From: Poronia punctata
Taxonomy: Eukaryota > Ascomycota > Sordariomycetes > Xylariales > Xylariaceae
DNA length: 57,685 nucleotides
Reading direction: 5' to 3'
Assembly (NCBI GenBank): GCA_022579005.1
Contig: MU401683.1
Location: 1-57,685, forward strand
The translations under genes and the position numbers were made by a program. Under the pieces are notes generated by a model, which saw only the letters and a list, made by a program, of their open reading frames with translations, did no database searches and was not told the origin of the DNA. Positions 32,110-43,363 of the stretch are shown here, one piece after another. Each line of letters opens with the position of its first letter. Position 1 is the stretch's first letter.

Positions 32110-33547
32110 GATGGATGCGACAAGGCGGGTAGATGCTCTGAGAACAAATGCGGGAGAGCGAATGAATTAATTTCTTGTCGACAGAAAGCGACCGATAGTA
32201 AAAAAAGCGCGTATGGTCACCAACAGCTTTTTCATTACCAACACCTTCCAGCAAACGAAGAAGGGTGGTAAAATGTCCAGCACTTCAATTCTTTGGAGTT
32301 GGCTCCAAGTTTTGTATTTTATTGTGGATACTGGTTAAATGAGTTTAGCGCCATTCGCCACGTCCCACTGGCGCTAGCGACTAACCTTGAGTTTCAGCAG
32401 GCAGGAGTTGTGGCAGTTACGAGTACGCAAGGGGGCTGGAAGTTGGGCCTCCTTGGGAACTGTTCTCGATATCAAAGTGAAGACAAAGAATAGAGGTCGG
32501 ATTTAATATTTGCAGTGCTTACTACGTGTAAGTCTTGTAATGTGCATCCGACGCCCTCTATCTACCTCATAAACAACACAAATATGTATAAGGACTAAGC
32601 TTATTTTACACCTCAAGGTCAACTAGAAATGGGGTTACAAACTGCTGTAAAGACACAAGGTAGCCGGTGATTCGTACCTGCCACATATAGTCCCTATTAC
32701 AGATACTGGTAATATGTACCAGCTAGCTGGGACTGATAAAGCATGCCGAGCTTTGTGTCAGCCTTAGACTGTGTCATATCGAGTACATTCATGGAGAACG
32801 GCCTCCTTGTGAAAGTGTCACGGCCCGTAGTGCCACGTTTTGGATTATATGGCATCGGGATCACGAGCTGAGCAGGCCATAGTATCATTCTGCCATGTGC
32901 CAAATAGGTACATTGGCTTCCAATGACGAGTAATCAGAGTGATATGAAATAAGACTTGGTTTTTGCTCTGTCAAATCCTAGTGAGCTTTCATCCTTGTAT
33001 CAGCCACATACAGCGACTTGGTTAACTGCAGACAGTTGTCATTGTAGGGTAGGTATTCAAGTTACAGCTACACCAAATACATTGAAAGCAACCATATGTA
33101 TCTAGATTACAAGCAGTCGACACTTGCTCTCCTATTCAAGATATAGCGGCTACAAGTCAGTACTTCCAGTTATAAGACGGCCGGGATAACTTGGTATAAT
33201 AGCACGTCTAAGTGCTACAATGACCATCACCGGAGTATCAAATTGATCAATCGACTCGGAACCTCCAAGAAAACCCGCTAGTCCCATTACGTATTGGCTC
33301 GTATTTCTCAACCCGACAATTACCCGAACCAGCCTAGCTACTCCTATGCTAGCCGGCCGAGTGGTCGACTCCCGACAGCATAACAGCATGATGATTCTTT
33401 ACATCTCGTAACAAAGCAATTGAAGCTCCCCAAGCTCAACCACCAGCAAAAACACCCCATCTCCGCTCTACCACAACAACCAACCACCAAGGTACGCCCT
33501 TTTTCAAAGCCTGCTACAGCTTCACAAAAACTAATTGACCCATCTAG
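32110..33547. other. Divergent intergenic region with a possible 5' UTR intron
   Basis: About 1.4 kb between the MTR4 and COX8 starts. No gene is recognisable. Directly before the COX8 ATG, GGTACGCC at 33491 and CATCTAG ending at 33547 define a plausible 56-nt 5' UTR intron with a CTAATTGAC branch-like sequence. Confidence 0.5.
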
Positions 33548-33900
33548 ATGTCTCCCTCGGCCGTCGTCGCCCGCGCCAGCCCGCGCATGACCTCTCTCAT
33601 CAGCCGCCGTGCCTTCCACGCCACCCGAGCCCGTCTCTCGTCTCCTTACCATTACGCCGAGGGACCCTACTCCAATCTCCCCTTCAACACCAAGACGCGG
33701 TTCTTCGCCTTCCGGTACTGGGCCTACTGCGTTACCGGCTTCTTCCTGCCCTTCGGTATTGCCGGTGCGTTATTTCCAACTTCCACTTCCGCCTCCGCTT
33801 CCGCTTCCGCTTCCGCTTCCGCTTCTTTTATATATACGAAAACCATGTGCATGCTAACGTCAAATATATAGTCTGGCAAACCAAGAAGCCCAAGGAATAA
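33548..33900 (+). CDS. cox8: Cytochrome c oxidase subunit VIII (COX7c-type)
   Basis: The exons are 33548-33764 and 33872-33900, with a 107-nt intron (GTGCGT...ATATAG, branch GCTAAC), giving 81 residues. An Arg/Ser-rich mitochondrial presequence (about 1-30) precedes the conserved EGPYSNLPFNTKTRFFAFRY segment. One transmembrane helix and a short C-terminal tail (IAVWQTKKPKE) follow. This is the small inner-membrane subunit VIII of complex IV, homologous to mammalian COX7c. The second exon encodes only the last nine residues. The intron carries a TTCCGC hexanucleotide repeat between donor and branch point. A further intron may lie just upstream of the ATG. Confidence 0.92.
33787..33825. repeat. 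(TTCCGC)n hexanucleotide repeat in the COX8 intron
   Basis: About six and a half units, the second with one substitution, lie 22 bases after the donor and before the GCTAAC branch site. The unit is a multiple of three, and a retained intron would read as Ser-Ala repeats. Confidence 0.85.
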
Positions 33901-34679
33901 GCGATTCCAAAACGGACGGTAGACGAACGGACGGATGGACGGGGCACCACCTGTAAAAGCCGGGTTGAAAGGAAACATGATGTACATATAGGAATGCTAT
34001 AGACCAAACCCGCCAAAACCCAATATTTCATTTGTATTGACTGGAGTGTTGTCCTTATGTGTGAGTGTGGAATGACCGTGCATGCAAGTGCTTGATCCTG
34101 CCCATGGTTTACGATGGGATGGGTTTCAGGTCGCCGTCCAGTTGTCTCTACCATACATATTCTTCACTGGGAGTTTACTCCTCAACCTAGACTGCTCGGT
34201 AAGAAAGTAGTTAGAGTTGGAAATCTTGCACCTTAAACTAACGTAATCATTCATCTAGTTCAAGGTCTTCACTAAGTACCTACTTGAAGGAAGGCGGTGG
34301 CTGTAAAACTCGGAAATGCAGCAAAGATACCGAAAATAATGTCACGTAGGAGACTATTTATCATGAGCTAGACATCGGAGGAGCCGCAAAGTGGGAATTC
34401 TACAAAGCGCCAATACTAACAATACCCGCGTGTTGGCATGGGTTGAAATTGTTGCTCCTGATAAAAATGACAGCAAAGTCCATAAGGCTAGGTATTCATA
34501 CTTGCTGACACTATTAAAGCCCATAGGCCGTGCATTGGAACAGGAGAGAGTAGTATTATGAGACATTGGTATCAAGCATGGGGAAGCAAGCCGCGGCCTA
34601 GCTCTCTAAAATATACATGTTGCTTAATATACATGACAAAATCCCGTCCAGCCGGGACTTCTATTTTTGACGCCGAAAG
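33901..34679. other. Convergent 3' intergenic region
   Basis: About 780 bases between the COX8 and PPR gene ends. No gene, RNA or notable repeat is visible. Confidence 0.5.
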
Positions 34680-36500
34680 TTAATATATGGGCAAGTATCT
34701 CTTGCGCGTACTAGGTTTATCCAGAAGCTTTTTTAAATGTTCAAAGACAAAGCGGGTGTCGTCATCGTTTAACTTCCACCTGGATCGCAACTCCTCATAA
34801 ATATCTAGCAGCTCGTCTTCTGACACGAACCGTGAATGGGCAAGAATGACGCCTACGGCCAACGTCGGGGTGATGGTGACTTCAGCCGCGTTCGAGTCGA
34901 GAGCTTTTAGAAAAGCCTTAAAGACATTGCGCAAAGCCGAGGCACTCCAATCCGAGCCGGGGCCGCCATGCTGATTAAAGGACTTGAACAGTGCCTTGAA
35001 AATGACCGTGTGGAGCGGCACGTTGTAGTAACTCATTTCGTCGAGAAACCCGGTGACCTTATTGAGGTCTCCTAGTACTTCACCGTAGTGAGCGATCAAT
35101 ATGCGAAAGGTGTTGACGTCCGGTACGGTCAGAATGGTTTTCTGAAATGCCGGGAGCATATCCGGGTTTTTCCTGGCGACGCGGGTGAACATCTTCATTG
35201 CCCCGGTCATCACCTTGGCCAAAGTGCGCTCTCGAGGAGGTATGAGGGGAATGTTCCTGACAGATGCCTTCATTTTCTCGTACACATACTCGGCCGATCC
35301 CTCCTCTCCGCATCGGATCAGACTAGCAATGACGCAGTTCAAGACCAACGTATCTATGATCTCGCCCGCCTCAACCATCTCCCTGTAGGCAACTCTGACA
35401 CCGTCCGAATCCCGCTGCAACCCAAAGAAGTGGATCAGGGTGGTGTGGTGATATCGATCGTATTGGAATCCACGACGGGCCATTTCCTGATAAACCATCT
35501 CGGCCAGGGCAAACTTTCCCGCCTTGGAGGCGGTATCGAAGAGCACATTGAAGATCATGGGATCGGCCGATGTGTTGCTCTCTTTTTCCATCTGACGCCA
35601 CAGCTTGAGTACGGCCTCCAGCTCGGTCTCTGATGTGCTGTGCACATACCGGGCAGTGAAGGACATGGCGCTTCTCCATTCGTCTCGAGTCAGGGCCAGT
35701 CCATAGTTTTTGACATCTGCCACCACGGCGAAGTATCTGAGCATTGAAATTTGGTCCTTGCGTTCTACGGCAGCCAAGGCAGCGAACAACTCATGACGCG
35801 TGTGTGAAGGGATGTAAGCTATCCGTGGCTCTGGTATACTCTGGTATATCTCCCATAACATATCGTGATTAAGCATAGCTGGGCGCCGACGCCATTCCGA
35901 GAGTAGGCGTATCAGAATTCCCACCTCATAGAGTCGGCTGTGGTCTTGTGTCATCGGGTCGTCCCCTTCGATGGTCTGCACTTCAAGGTCTTCCTTTTTA
36001 TCCGAAACCGTAAGACCAGGCCCAGCAGGGGGGGCATATCCGCGCCGATGACGATCCTGGTAAAAGCGCATGTACTCGTCGACTGGGGCGTCATCGTAAT
36101 AATCAATAAAGTTGCGCATCTCGCTTATTATATCGGCCGAAACGAGGACAGGCCGATCCTTATCGCCCGGCGCAGCATCGGGATCTATGTTGGTCGCTGT
36201 GTCATTCGTTCCACTCGCTGTGCATACTCCAGTCGAATTTCTTCTCCTGCTAAATGTACTTAAGAGTCGGCTTCCGGGTGGCGTTGCGTTTATGTCGAAG
36301 TGTCGGGGGTGGGAAAAACTGGAATGGGTATGGGGAGGCCATTGGAGCTGTCCTCGCCGGTCACGGTTATGGATTGTGTGGAAACTGTGCGCAATGCAGC
36401 CATCGGGGACTCTGACAGATCGAGGACGGGTGGCAGCCAACGATGGCAGGCTAAGGAAAACCGCGCCGTATCTCGTCCCGTCTATTCTAGAGATGTTCAT
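34680..36500 (-). CDS. Pentatricopeptide-repeat protein, mitochondrial
   Basis: An intact single-exon ORF of 606 residues. The N-terminus is rich in Arg, Ser and His and poor in acidic residues over the first 90 positions (SLAATRPRSVRVPDG, RLLSTFSRRRNSTG), consistent with mitochondrial import. Helical hairpin repeats of PPR type occupy roughly 270-560, most clearly ADPMIFNVLFDTASKAGKFA and the repeats that follow it (TTLIHFFGLQRDSDGVRVAYREM, trimmed in the family to about 35 residues each). PPR proteins bind organellar RNA and act in processing, stability or translation; the target is unknown. It is divergent from the mitoribosomal gene mS23 across a 557-base spacer. Confidence 0.85.
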   Translation of the reverse strand: MNISRIDGTRYGAVFLSLPSLAATRPRSVRVPDGCIAHSFHTIHNRDRRGQLQWPPHTHSSFSHPRHFDINATPPGSRLLSTFSRRRNSTGVCTASGTNDTATNIDPDAAPGDKDRPVLVSADIISEMRNFIDYYDDAPVDEYMRFYQDRHRRGYAPPAGPGLTVSDKKEDLEVQTIEGDDPMTQDHSRLYEVGILIRLLSEWRRRPAMLNHDMLWEIYQSIPEPRIAYIPSHTRHELFAALAAVERKDQISMLRYFAVVADVKNYGLALTRDEWRSAMSFTARYVHSTSETELEAVLKLWRQMEKESNTSADPMIFNVLFDTASKAGKFALAEMVYQEMARRGFQYDRYHHTTLIHFFGLQRDSDGVRVAYREMVEAGEIIDTLVLNCVIASLIRCGEEGSAEYVYEKMKASVRNIPLIPPRERTLAKVMTGAMKMFTRVARKNPDMLPAFQKTILTVPDVNTFRILIAHYGEVLGDLNKVTGFLDEMSYYNVPLHTVIFKALFKSFNQHGGPGSDWSASALRNVFKAFLKALDSNAAEVTITPTLAVGVILAHSRFVSEDELLDIYEELRSRWKLNDDDTRFVFEHLKKLLDKPSTRKRYLPIY

Positions 36501-37057
36501 GAGCTGGCGTACCGCATACTGGTTTTGTCACCACAGCCTTTCCCGTTTATATGCGTGGTGACATAGGCGAAAAGAAAAAAATGACGAGGAGAGTAGAAGA
36601 CGTAGAGTAAAGCCGGACGGTGAGCCTGTCATGCACCAATATTCATACGTTGTTGTTTGTTCCTTGACGACCAAGATAATCGGACGCAGGTCAAATCAAG
36701 ATGAACGAAAAAGTTATACCACTACAATTTGCCATTTTGCGTACCTGAGATAAATGGCAGATCCCTGTCTAGCTCTATGCCTCGAAGCAAGTACAACCAA
36801 TCAAAGCGCGCGAAACGCCGACCTAAAGCTGGAGCTGCGAATTATTATGGGGCCAGTATCAAGAGTTCTCCAAGCCAATTCAATTGCTCGATTTCTAGTT
36901 GGACGATTTCTAGGACCTTGAAGAGCGAAGCACTGACACAAGAAGCGCAGCTATCGTCTTTCACCATCACCGACCGACCGGAGGTGGTGATTATTTTCGG
37001 CTACCGAGCCCCCATTCACAGCTGGTCTCAGTCGGTCACCTCTGCGCGTCTTTCACC
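36501..37057. promoter_or_regulatory. Divergent promoter between PPR and mS23 genes
   Basis: A 557-base spacer between two genes for mitochondrial gene expression. A 110-codon plus-strand ORF (36729-37061) overlaps the mS23 start in another frame and looks spurious. No specific regulatory element can be assigned. Confidence 0.5.
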
Positions 37058-37937
37058 ATGAGCGGTCAACGACAGACCTTGCCTCTGAAAATCTACCACA
37101 ATGTAACTACCTTGATGAACCACCGGACATTGCCGGCTATGAGGGCTCAGTTGCCAGTCTGGTACAAAGTCATGGAATCAATACCGCCGTCCGAGGTCGT
37201 CACGCGAACAATCCCACCTCAACATAAGGCCATCAATCCTAAAAAGCGGCGGCCGAGCAGACTATTCCAGCCACAGGCGTTGGTGTATGAAGAAGACGAA
37301 TTGCGACAGCAGTTCTACAAAGAGCACCCATGGGAGTTGGCGCGACCACGTATGATCCTCGAGATGGACGGCAAGGACGCACAGCGATACGACTGGTCCA
37401 AGGGCATAGTGCAACCAGGCATGCAGCTTTCCGGCGAGAGGTGAGCTTTATATTCCCCATGGTCTTAGTGAATGTGGTAGTGTGCAAGATACGGGTAAAA
37501 GAGCAGGGTTGGCTGACGTGATGTGCATCTACAGTGTTGTTCAGCGGCAATTATGGCTGATGCATAACATGCAAGGCATGACACGGGACAAGGCCTACGA
37601 TATTGCACGGAGAGAGTTCTATACGTTGCGGCATCTAGAAGACGTCGAGCGCCGTATAGCAAAGGAAGAGGCGCTGAAGATGGGAGCTTACTTCGGAAAG
37701 TCCCATATCCAGGTCGGCCTCGAGAACGAGGATATAGAATTTGAATACTGGAAGAAGACGGCAGCCAAGCGTCTCCGTATGGTGCAAGCTACGCAGGATT
37801 CCGCATATACCAACTTTGGTGGGTTGGAAGAGGATGAGCCTGCCAGTACCGAGGGAGAAGAGCCGACAGAACCGGTGGACGAAGAAGATACCACAGGACC
37901 CCTTAAACTGGCAGACGCCAAACCGTCTTCGATGTAG
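37058..37937 (+). CDS. rsm25: Mitochondrial small-ribosomal-subunit protein mS23 (Rsm25)
   Basis: The exons are 37058-37440 and 37535-37937, with a 94-nt intron (GTGAGC...CTACAG), giving 261 residues; yeast Rsm25 has 264. Typical features are [23 protein letters not shown] near residue 30, the segment [28 protein letters not shown] trimmed to the conserved HPWELARPR, and [12 protein letters not shown] created by the splice. A helical, charged segment ([19 protein letters not shown]) and an acidic C-terminal tail follow. It is a fungal mitoribosome small-subunit component acting in the mitochondrial matrix. The start at 37058 is the first ATG in frame. The intron must be removed, since the first frame ends in a TGA just inside it. 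Confidence 0.9.
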
Positions 37938-39530
37938 CACCAATGTACATATTCTGTGTAAATCATACCATACCATACCAACCATCAGCTCAAACGCCCA
38001 ATATTACACGCGGCACTTCATAAATTCTTGAACACCTTACAAGTCCCATGCACTGGCAGAATAGGGGGATCAAAGTCACGATATACAAAACGAGATATCT
38101 TTCAAGGAGCCGGTGATGTCCAGTCACTTTTTGACCGCTCCTCAGAACATTATATTGAAGCGACTCTGACCCAACAAGCCAGAATTTTGAGTTCACTTGG
38201 TTTCACTACATACACAGCACCCGTCCACATCTAGATACCAAGGTCTCGAGACTCCAGAGCTGAGATATTTGGAAACCCCCCAACAACAAGTGAGGTCAAA
38301 CGGTAACTGGGGAATACTCGGCTACCAAAAACTATATATCTGGATCCGGACGTACTCCCAGTCAAATCCTTGGCCTCACATACCTACAACCTTTTTGAGG
38401 ATGAGAACGTTGTGATTCTAGTAGTTACTTCCGAGGAAAGCCCCCCACCTACATGGGTTTTTGAAAACTCCGAGTTAGTACCTAGGCGACATGCCCCGAG
38501 CTCCACGCGTCACAGGTCGGGTTAAGGACTACAACAGCACAACTTCTGCACTTTTCGACCTCACGTTCACGAACCCCCCTGATAGCTGAGTAAGGTCTGA
38601 CCAGCCAACTACGCCAACGTTGGATTAAAACATCCCGAGCTCGGGATATTTAATCTTTGTGTAGTGTATCGATTGAATTGCATGTGACACACCCGGATAA
38701 CGGGGTTTCCGTCTCATCCCTGTCATAACGAGGATTCGATCATCGGTTTAAATATCTGCAGCTTCCAGGGGGGGGAAATAACGGCTGAAGGCGGGGTTGG
38801 GGTCCGTTTTGGGGGGACAGAGACGGGGTAGAATAATGAGTTGTTGGATTGGAACTCTTGCTGGGTCACAATAGCGGGAAGTAAAAGTGTGTGGGAAAGA
38901 CTGGTAGAGGTGGAAATATCGTCCAACTGTGATAGGTGCTTGATACTTAATCTGTCTGGAAAAAAAAGGGGTATCAGTTCATGCCGCTCGAGAAGAGATG
39001 ATATCAAACCACAGAAGGGATTATTCAAGTTCGTAAACAGTTAGTTAGGCTAGAATTCCTAACAGTAACAAAATATTACTTCAAACACAATCTCATAGGA
39101 AGATCTATCTCGACTTTGTTATTGACGAGGTTATCAGGCACTTCAGGGTATGAATTCGGAGAGCGCGAGGACCAAAGTAGAAGGACGTTGCAACATCCGA
39201 ATAAGGCTAGATTTCCTGTATGGAAGAAGCAGGTGGGGCAAGACCACTTCGTTTCAAGTCGTTGTATTCGGTATCCTGGACTACGAGTACTTCTCGTACC
39301 TACCTTAACCTTGGGACCTTCTACATCGTCATTCTAGAGCTCGATCTAGAGAGGAGCTTTTCCCTATATCACCTCTATCACTGGCCGCCTTTATTATTTA
39401 TGAGTGATACGTCAAGTCAAGTCAAGTTAAGTCAAGAGGCTGTTGACTCGACCGACTTTTGAGTCTCCAAAAACATTCACAAAATAAAAATCAATTGAAG
39501 AAAAAGTTATTACACAAACACATATCCACG
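37938..39530. other. Intergenic region
   Basis: About 1.6 kb with no recognisable gene. It holds CATAC pentamer repeats near 37968-37982, a G run near 38769, and a GTCAA tandem (about five units, one altered) at 39411-39436 within the presumed promoter of the Nudix gene. Confidence 0.5.
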
Positions 39531-40550
39531 ATGGGCCGCAAAACCGTGGGCAAGTCGTACCTGGCCATAGTACAAAATGCCGATAATTTCCCGTACGACG
39601 TAGAGCCGTCGGAAAACTACTACCAGCTGATCCTAGCCGGCGACTCCAAGCCGCACGGGTATCTGCTTCCGGAGACGGTGCGCAAGATGCCATGGACGTC
39701 TTCATTCCGCCTATCTCACGAGAAGCCGCGGAGCGTGACGGTCCTGGACTCGTCTCGGGGTTCCGACAGCGCGAGGGCCCTCACGGCCGCCTTCAAGGAG
39801 CTAGTGGACCGGTGCATAGAGCAGGACACCTTCCGCATAATCGCCAAGAGCCACAGCGAGCCCTTCGGCGTTCTGTCGTACCCCAGCAACCCGGGCGTGG
39901 AGGGCGCGCGGAAGGGCGGCATAGGCAGAGTCGCGGTGGAGCGGTTCATGGCCCCTCTCTTCGGCATCATCCTGCAGGGCGCGCACATGGTTGCTTACGT
40001 GCGTTCTCGCGCCACCGAGGACGATACGGGCGTCATCCAGGGTCTGTGGATCCCGCGGCGTGCCAAGCATCTGTTTAGTAGTCCGGGCATGCTCGACTCG
40101 ACTGTGGCCGGAGGTGTTGCCGCCGGTTCGACGGCTCTTCAGACCATCCTTAGAGAAGCCGCCGAGGAGGCCTCTCTCTCACCCGACCTCGTCCGTGCAA
40201 GGGTGCATTCCGCCGGCCTGTTGACCTACGTCAGCTCCACCGACGCTGCCCACGGCTGGCCCGGCGAGCAAGGGCTGGTGTGTCCGGGCCTCATCTACAC
40301 GTATGACATGGAGCTACCCGGAGATGTGGTTCCGAAGCCCCACGACGGCGAGGTCGGGAATTACACCCTCATGAGCGTCGGTGACGTCCAGGCCGCGCTT
40401 CTGAATAATGAGTTCAAGCCCGATGCCGCCGTCGTCGTCGTGGATTTTCTCATCCGCCATGGCATCGTAACAGCTGATAACGAGCCCAACTACATCCGGA
40501 TCAACGAGCATATACATCGCAGGCTTCCCTTCAAAGTCGTTGAAAATTAA
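39531..40550 (+). CDS. Nudix hydrolase with DUF4743 N-terminal domain (YJR142W type)
   Basis: The ATG at 39531 (context CCACGATGG) gives 339 residues. The frame is open further upstream but without a conserved start. The N-terminal DUF4743-like part begins KSYLAIVQNADNFPY, and PFGVLSYPS and VERFMAPLFGI follow. The Nudix domain contains GGVAAGSTALQTILREAAEEASL trimmed around its core REAAEEASL. The canonical Glu of G-x5-E is Ser here and the late Gly is Ser. As I recall, such changes are common in this subfamily, which is often labelled thiamine-pyrophosphokinase-related although it lacks that kinase. Homologues act on oxidised thiamine diphosphate-like compounds. It is a soluble protein with no targeting signal evident. 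Confidence 0.9.
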   Translation: MGRKTVGKSYLAIVQNADNFPYDVEPSENYYQLILAGDSKPHGYLLPETVRKMPWTSSFRLSHEKPRSVTVLDSSRGSDSARALTAAFKELVDRCIEQDTFRIIAKSHSEPFGVLSYPSNPGVEGARKGGIGRVAVERFMAPLFGIILQGAHMVAYVRSRATEDDTGVIQGLWIPRRAKHLFSSPGMLDSTVAGGVAAGSTALQTILREAAEEASLSPDLVRARVHSAGLLTYVSSTDAAHGWPGEQGLVCPGLIYTYDMELPGDVVPKPHDGEVGNYTLMSVGDVQAALLNNEFKPDAAVVVVDFLIRHGIVTADNEPNYIRINEHIHRRLPFKVVEN

Positions 40551-41502
40551 TATCGGAGGGGCAGTTGTTTTTGTGTCGCTGGATTTATTCTTGGCCTCGG
40601 TGGAGGGACATATGCCTCCGCCGTTCCTCTTGGGCCAAATAGAGTCAAACTTACGTGGCCCGTGGCATGTCAGACGGCATGTACCGGTGGTGTTTGGGAA
40701 CCAAAACGTGACAAGCTGGAACACCTTAAATCCACAATGTCTTGATGTGACAGGAGCTAGGTTATGCGATATTGGACTGCCCGGGATATATCAGCCATGT
40801 CATGTTAATTTTGGCAATTTCGAGATGATCTCATATCCACTAGCAGGCGTATTAAAGTACAATGTACGGTAAACCAGGCCAGACCAGCGGACACAGATAT
40901 ATGGGAAGTCCCATATATGGATAATTCCATCACGTAAACCAGTTGAATTTCAGCGTCTGTCTAGAGTTAAGGCTAGAACCTTCTCTTTTTACTTCCCGCT
41001 ATTGTTACCGAGAATGGACTAGACGACTAGCAAGGCCTACACATGATATGTACAAACAGGCCTTAAGCCCTAATTCCAACAAGCACGATCGAACGCAATC
41101 TCTTTCCGGCCTACGTTATAATCAGTGTGGGGATACTGCTGGCATACCATTCAAGAGGATGGTCCGTCCTCGGTTGTAGTTGATATGCTGCAGCAAAATC
41201 AGCGTCAAAATCAAGTGCTGGCAGTCTGCGCAGTCAAGAAGGGGTAGGGCGGCAAATGACCGTGCCATGTCGCAAGGTATGTGCCGTTACCAGTGAAAAA
41301 CAGTTTGCTGAGGGGACGGTACTGGCGGTACTGGCGGTGCTGAGGATCTGCGAGATTAGGCATGTGAGTCTCTCTAAGGAGGTCGAGCTTTTGGTGTCAT
41401 CTGTGTCTTCGGTTAATTCAGGACTGAGTCAACGGCGAGGACCGTGCAAGAACTTACTATGGGGTATTCCTAGGAGTAGTGGTCAGGCCAGTAATTAGCA
41501 AC
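40551..41502. other. Intergenic region
   Basis: About 950 bases between convergent gene ends. A short GGTACTGGC tandem (two to three units) lies near 41319-41341. No gene is recognisable. Confidence 0.5.
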
Positions 41503-43363
41503 TTAAATAGCCTTGGTGCGAGAGAACAAACTGCTGTAGACTGCATCCACAACAGGCGCGGCACTGATCATGCGGCCTCCAAAGTACCGTCCGTTCAGGC
41601 CCTTGATAGCGTTCTCACCGCCTTGAACTTTGTCGAACTTGAGAAAGATATCGCCCTGCGAGTTGGGGTCGAGGGATATATGAACCACGCGGCCATATTT
41701 TTCTTCGGCTTCCTGTCGAACGTCATCCTCGAGTTCTTTGATCCAGTTTTCACCTTCTTCCCTGTTCTCCATGTCAGTCAAAAATACATCAAGCTTTGCG
41801 TGAAATATTTGACATACTCAGTGGGATCAAACATGTTGTGCAAGACAACACAGCGACTAGCCATGTTGACTTTGACGGGAAGCGGCTTCGTCTCCGTCTT
41901 CGGCTTGACAACCGGCCCTTCGGTATGGGTACCGTTGGTCGGCTCGTCCGTCCGTGCAAGTTTCCGCATCAGGGCATCTCGACTATAGTTGTTAAAATTT
42001 ACACCGGCAACATCGGTGTCATCTAAGGCGCTAGCGCCCGTCGCTTTGTCGTTGTCGCGGCCGCCAGCCCGGTCGAAACCGGAGGGCTGAGCGCCTCGCC
42101 CACCGGCACCGGAGAAAGCAGATCCCTGATATGGTTGGTTTTGGCCTTGGAATCTCTGTAGGAGATTGGCGGTTGACTCAGCGGTAAACTTATCATTTCC
42201 AAGCCCAACGCGTATCGGCCGACCAGCCAGCTCGAAACCGTTCATCTTCTCAAGCGCTTCCCGGGCTTGGTCAGCATCCCTGAACCTGTGCCAGAGTCAG
42301 TACATAAAAGGCCGTGAGAAGAGAAACAAATGGCTGCAACATACTGTACAAAACCATAGCCGCGGCTACGGCCAGTGTCATCTTTCTGGAGTTGAACGAA
42401 TTCGAGTTCGCCGAACGGTTCGAAGACGGTCTGCAAGTCTTGTTCGGTAATGCTGAAATGGATGTTCCCTACATATAGGCGGTGAAAGGGAACAGAGTTA
42501 CCCTGGCCAGAGCCGTCGGTGGTACGCACTTGACGATTCTTCTCGGCTTCGGTAAGCTGAACGATGACTGGAATACCTAGTAGCTTTTGACCTGTAAGTT
42601 CTAGGGCAGCAGTTACAGATTCTTCTTTCTTGAATTCGACGTAGCCAACACTGTGCATTTGTTAGTGTACTGGTCCATGCTTACTCATCCAAAGCGGTTA
42701 GAGGGAACAAGAAAGGTTTGTCACGAACCCTTTGGATCTTCCACTAATACGATCCTTCACTATCTGGGCCTCAGTAACAGGGCCAACTTTTTCAAAAAAT
42801 TCTTTGAGCTCTCTGGTACGCAGGCGGGCAGCTAACTGTTGGACAAATACGGTACGTCGATCACGCTCGTCCTCGGTAAGAACAGGGGTGGCATCGCGTT
42901 TCGGAGTTCGCCCGCCCCGGTGCCGGTCATCATCTCTGTGTCTGTAGTTGCCACGGTCATCGCGGTGCTCGTCTCTGGGGCGGTAATGGCGGCGAGGTGA
43001 GCGAGAGCGAGATCGATCTCTGCCCCCTCGACCACTTCGGTAGAAATCCCCATCGCCTCTGTGACGACGTGACTGTCGGCGATCATCGTCACGACTCCGA
43101 CTTCTGCGCCTACTCTTATGACTACCTGCGTCACTCCTTGGGGTGGCTTCCCGATCGACAGTTCGATCCCGTCGAGCACGGTCGCTGCTGCGCCGCCGCG
43201 GACTGCGCTCCCGTCTGCTACGGTCGGAGCTACGGTCGCGGTCTCTGCGGTCGCTTCGCTCTGATTTCTCTCGTTCGCTGGACTCGTGTGATTGATTCTC
43301 CTTCACTTCATCGTTTTTGCTCGCAGTCGCATCGAGGAGAGCCTCGACGTCTAGCGTAGCCAT
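41503..43363 (-). CDS. RBM39/Rsd1-like SR-type splicing factor (three RRMs)
   Basis: Four exons, 43363-42729, 42650-42345, 42285-41818 and 41761-41503, with introns of 78, 59 and 56 nt, encode 555 residues. Residues about 20-165 form an RS domain dense in Arg-Ser, Arg-Asp and Arg-Glu pairs. RRM1 starts at RTVFVQQL, and its RNP1 reads KGVGYVEF across intron 1. RRM2 starts at [10 protein letters not shown] with RNP1 GYGFVQF across intron 2. A linker rich in Gly, Gln and Asp follows. The C-terminal domain ([42 protein letters not shown] trimmed to its NGRYFGGR core) is a U2AF-homology-type RRM. This is the CC1-like splicing-factor family (human RBM39, S. pombe Rsd1), nuclear, acting in early splice-site recognition. 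The unusual first donor is GTTCGT. Confidence 0.93.

Noticed and set aside
36729..37061. 110-codon ORF just before mS23
   Set aside because: It lies in the divergent promoter, has low-complexity composition and no recognisable family, and ends four bases into the mS23 gene in another frame.
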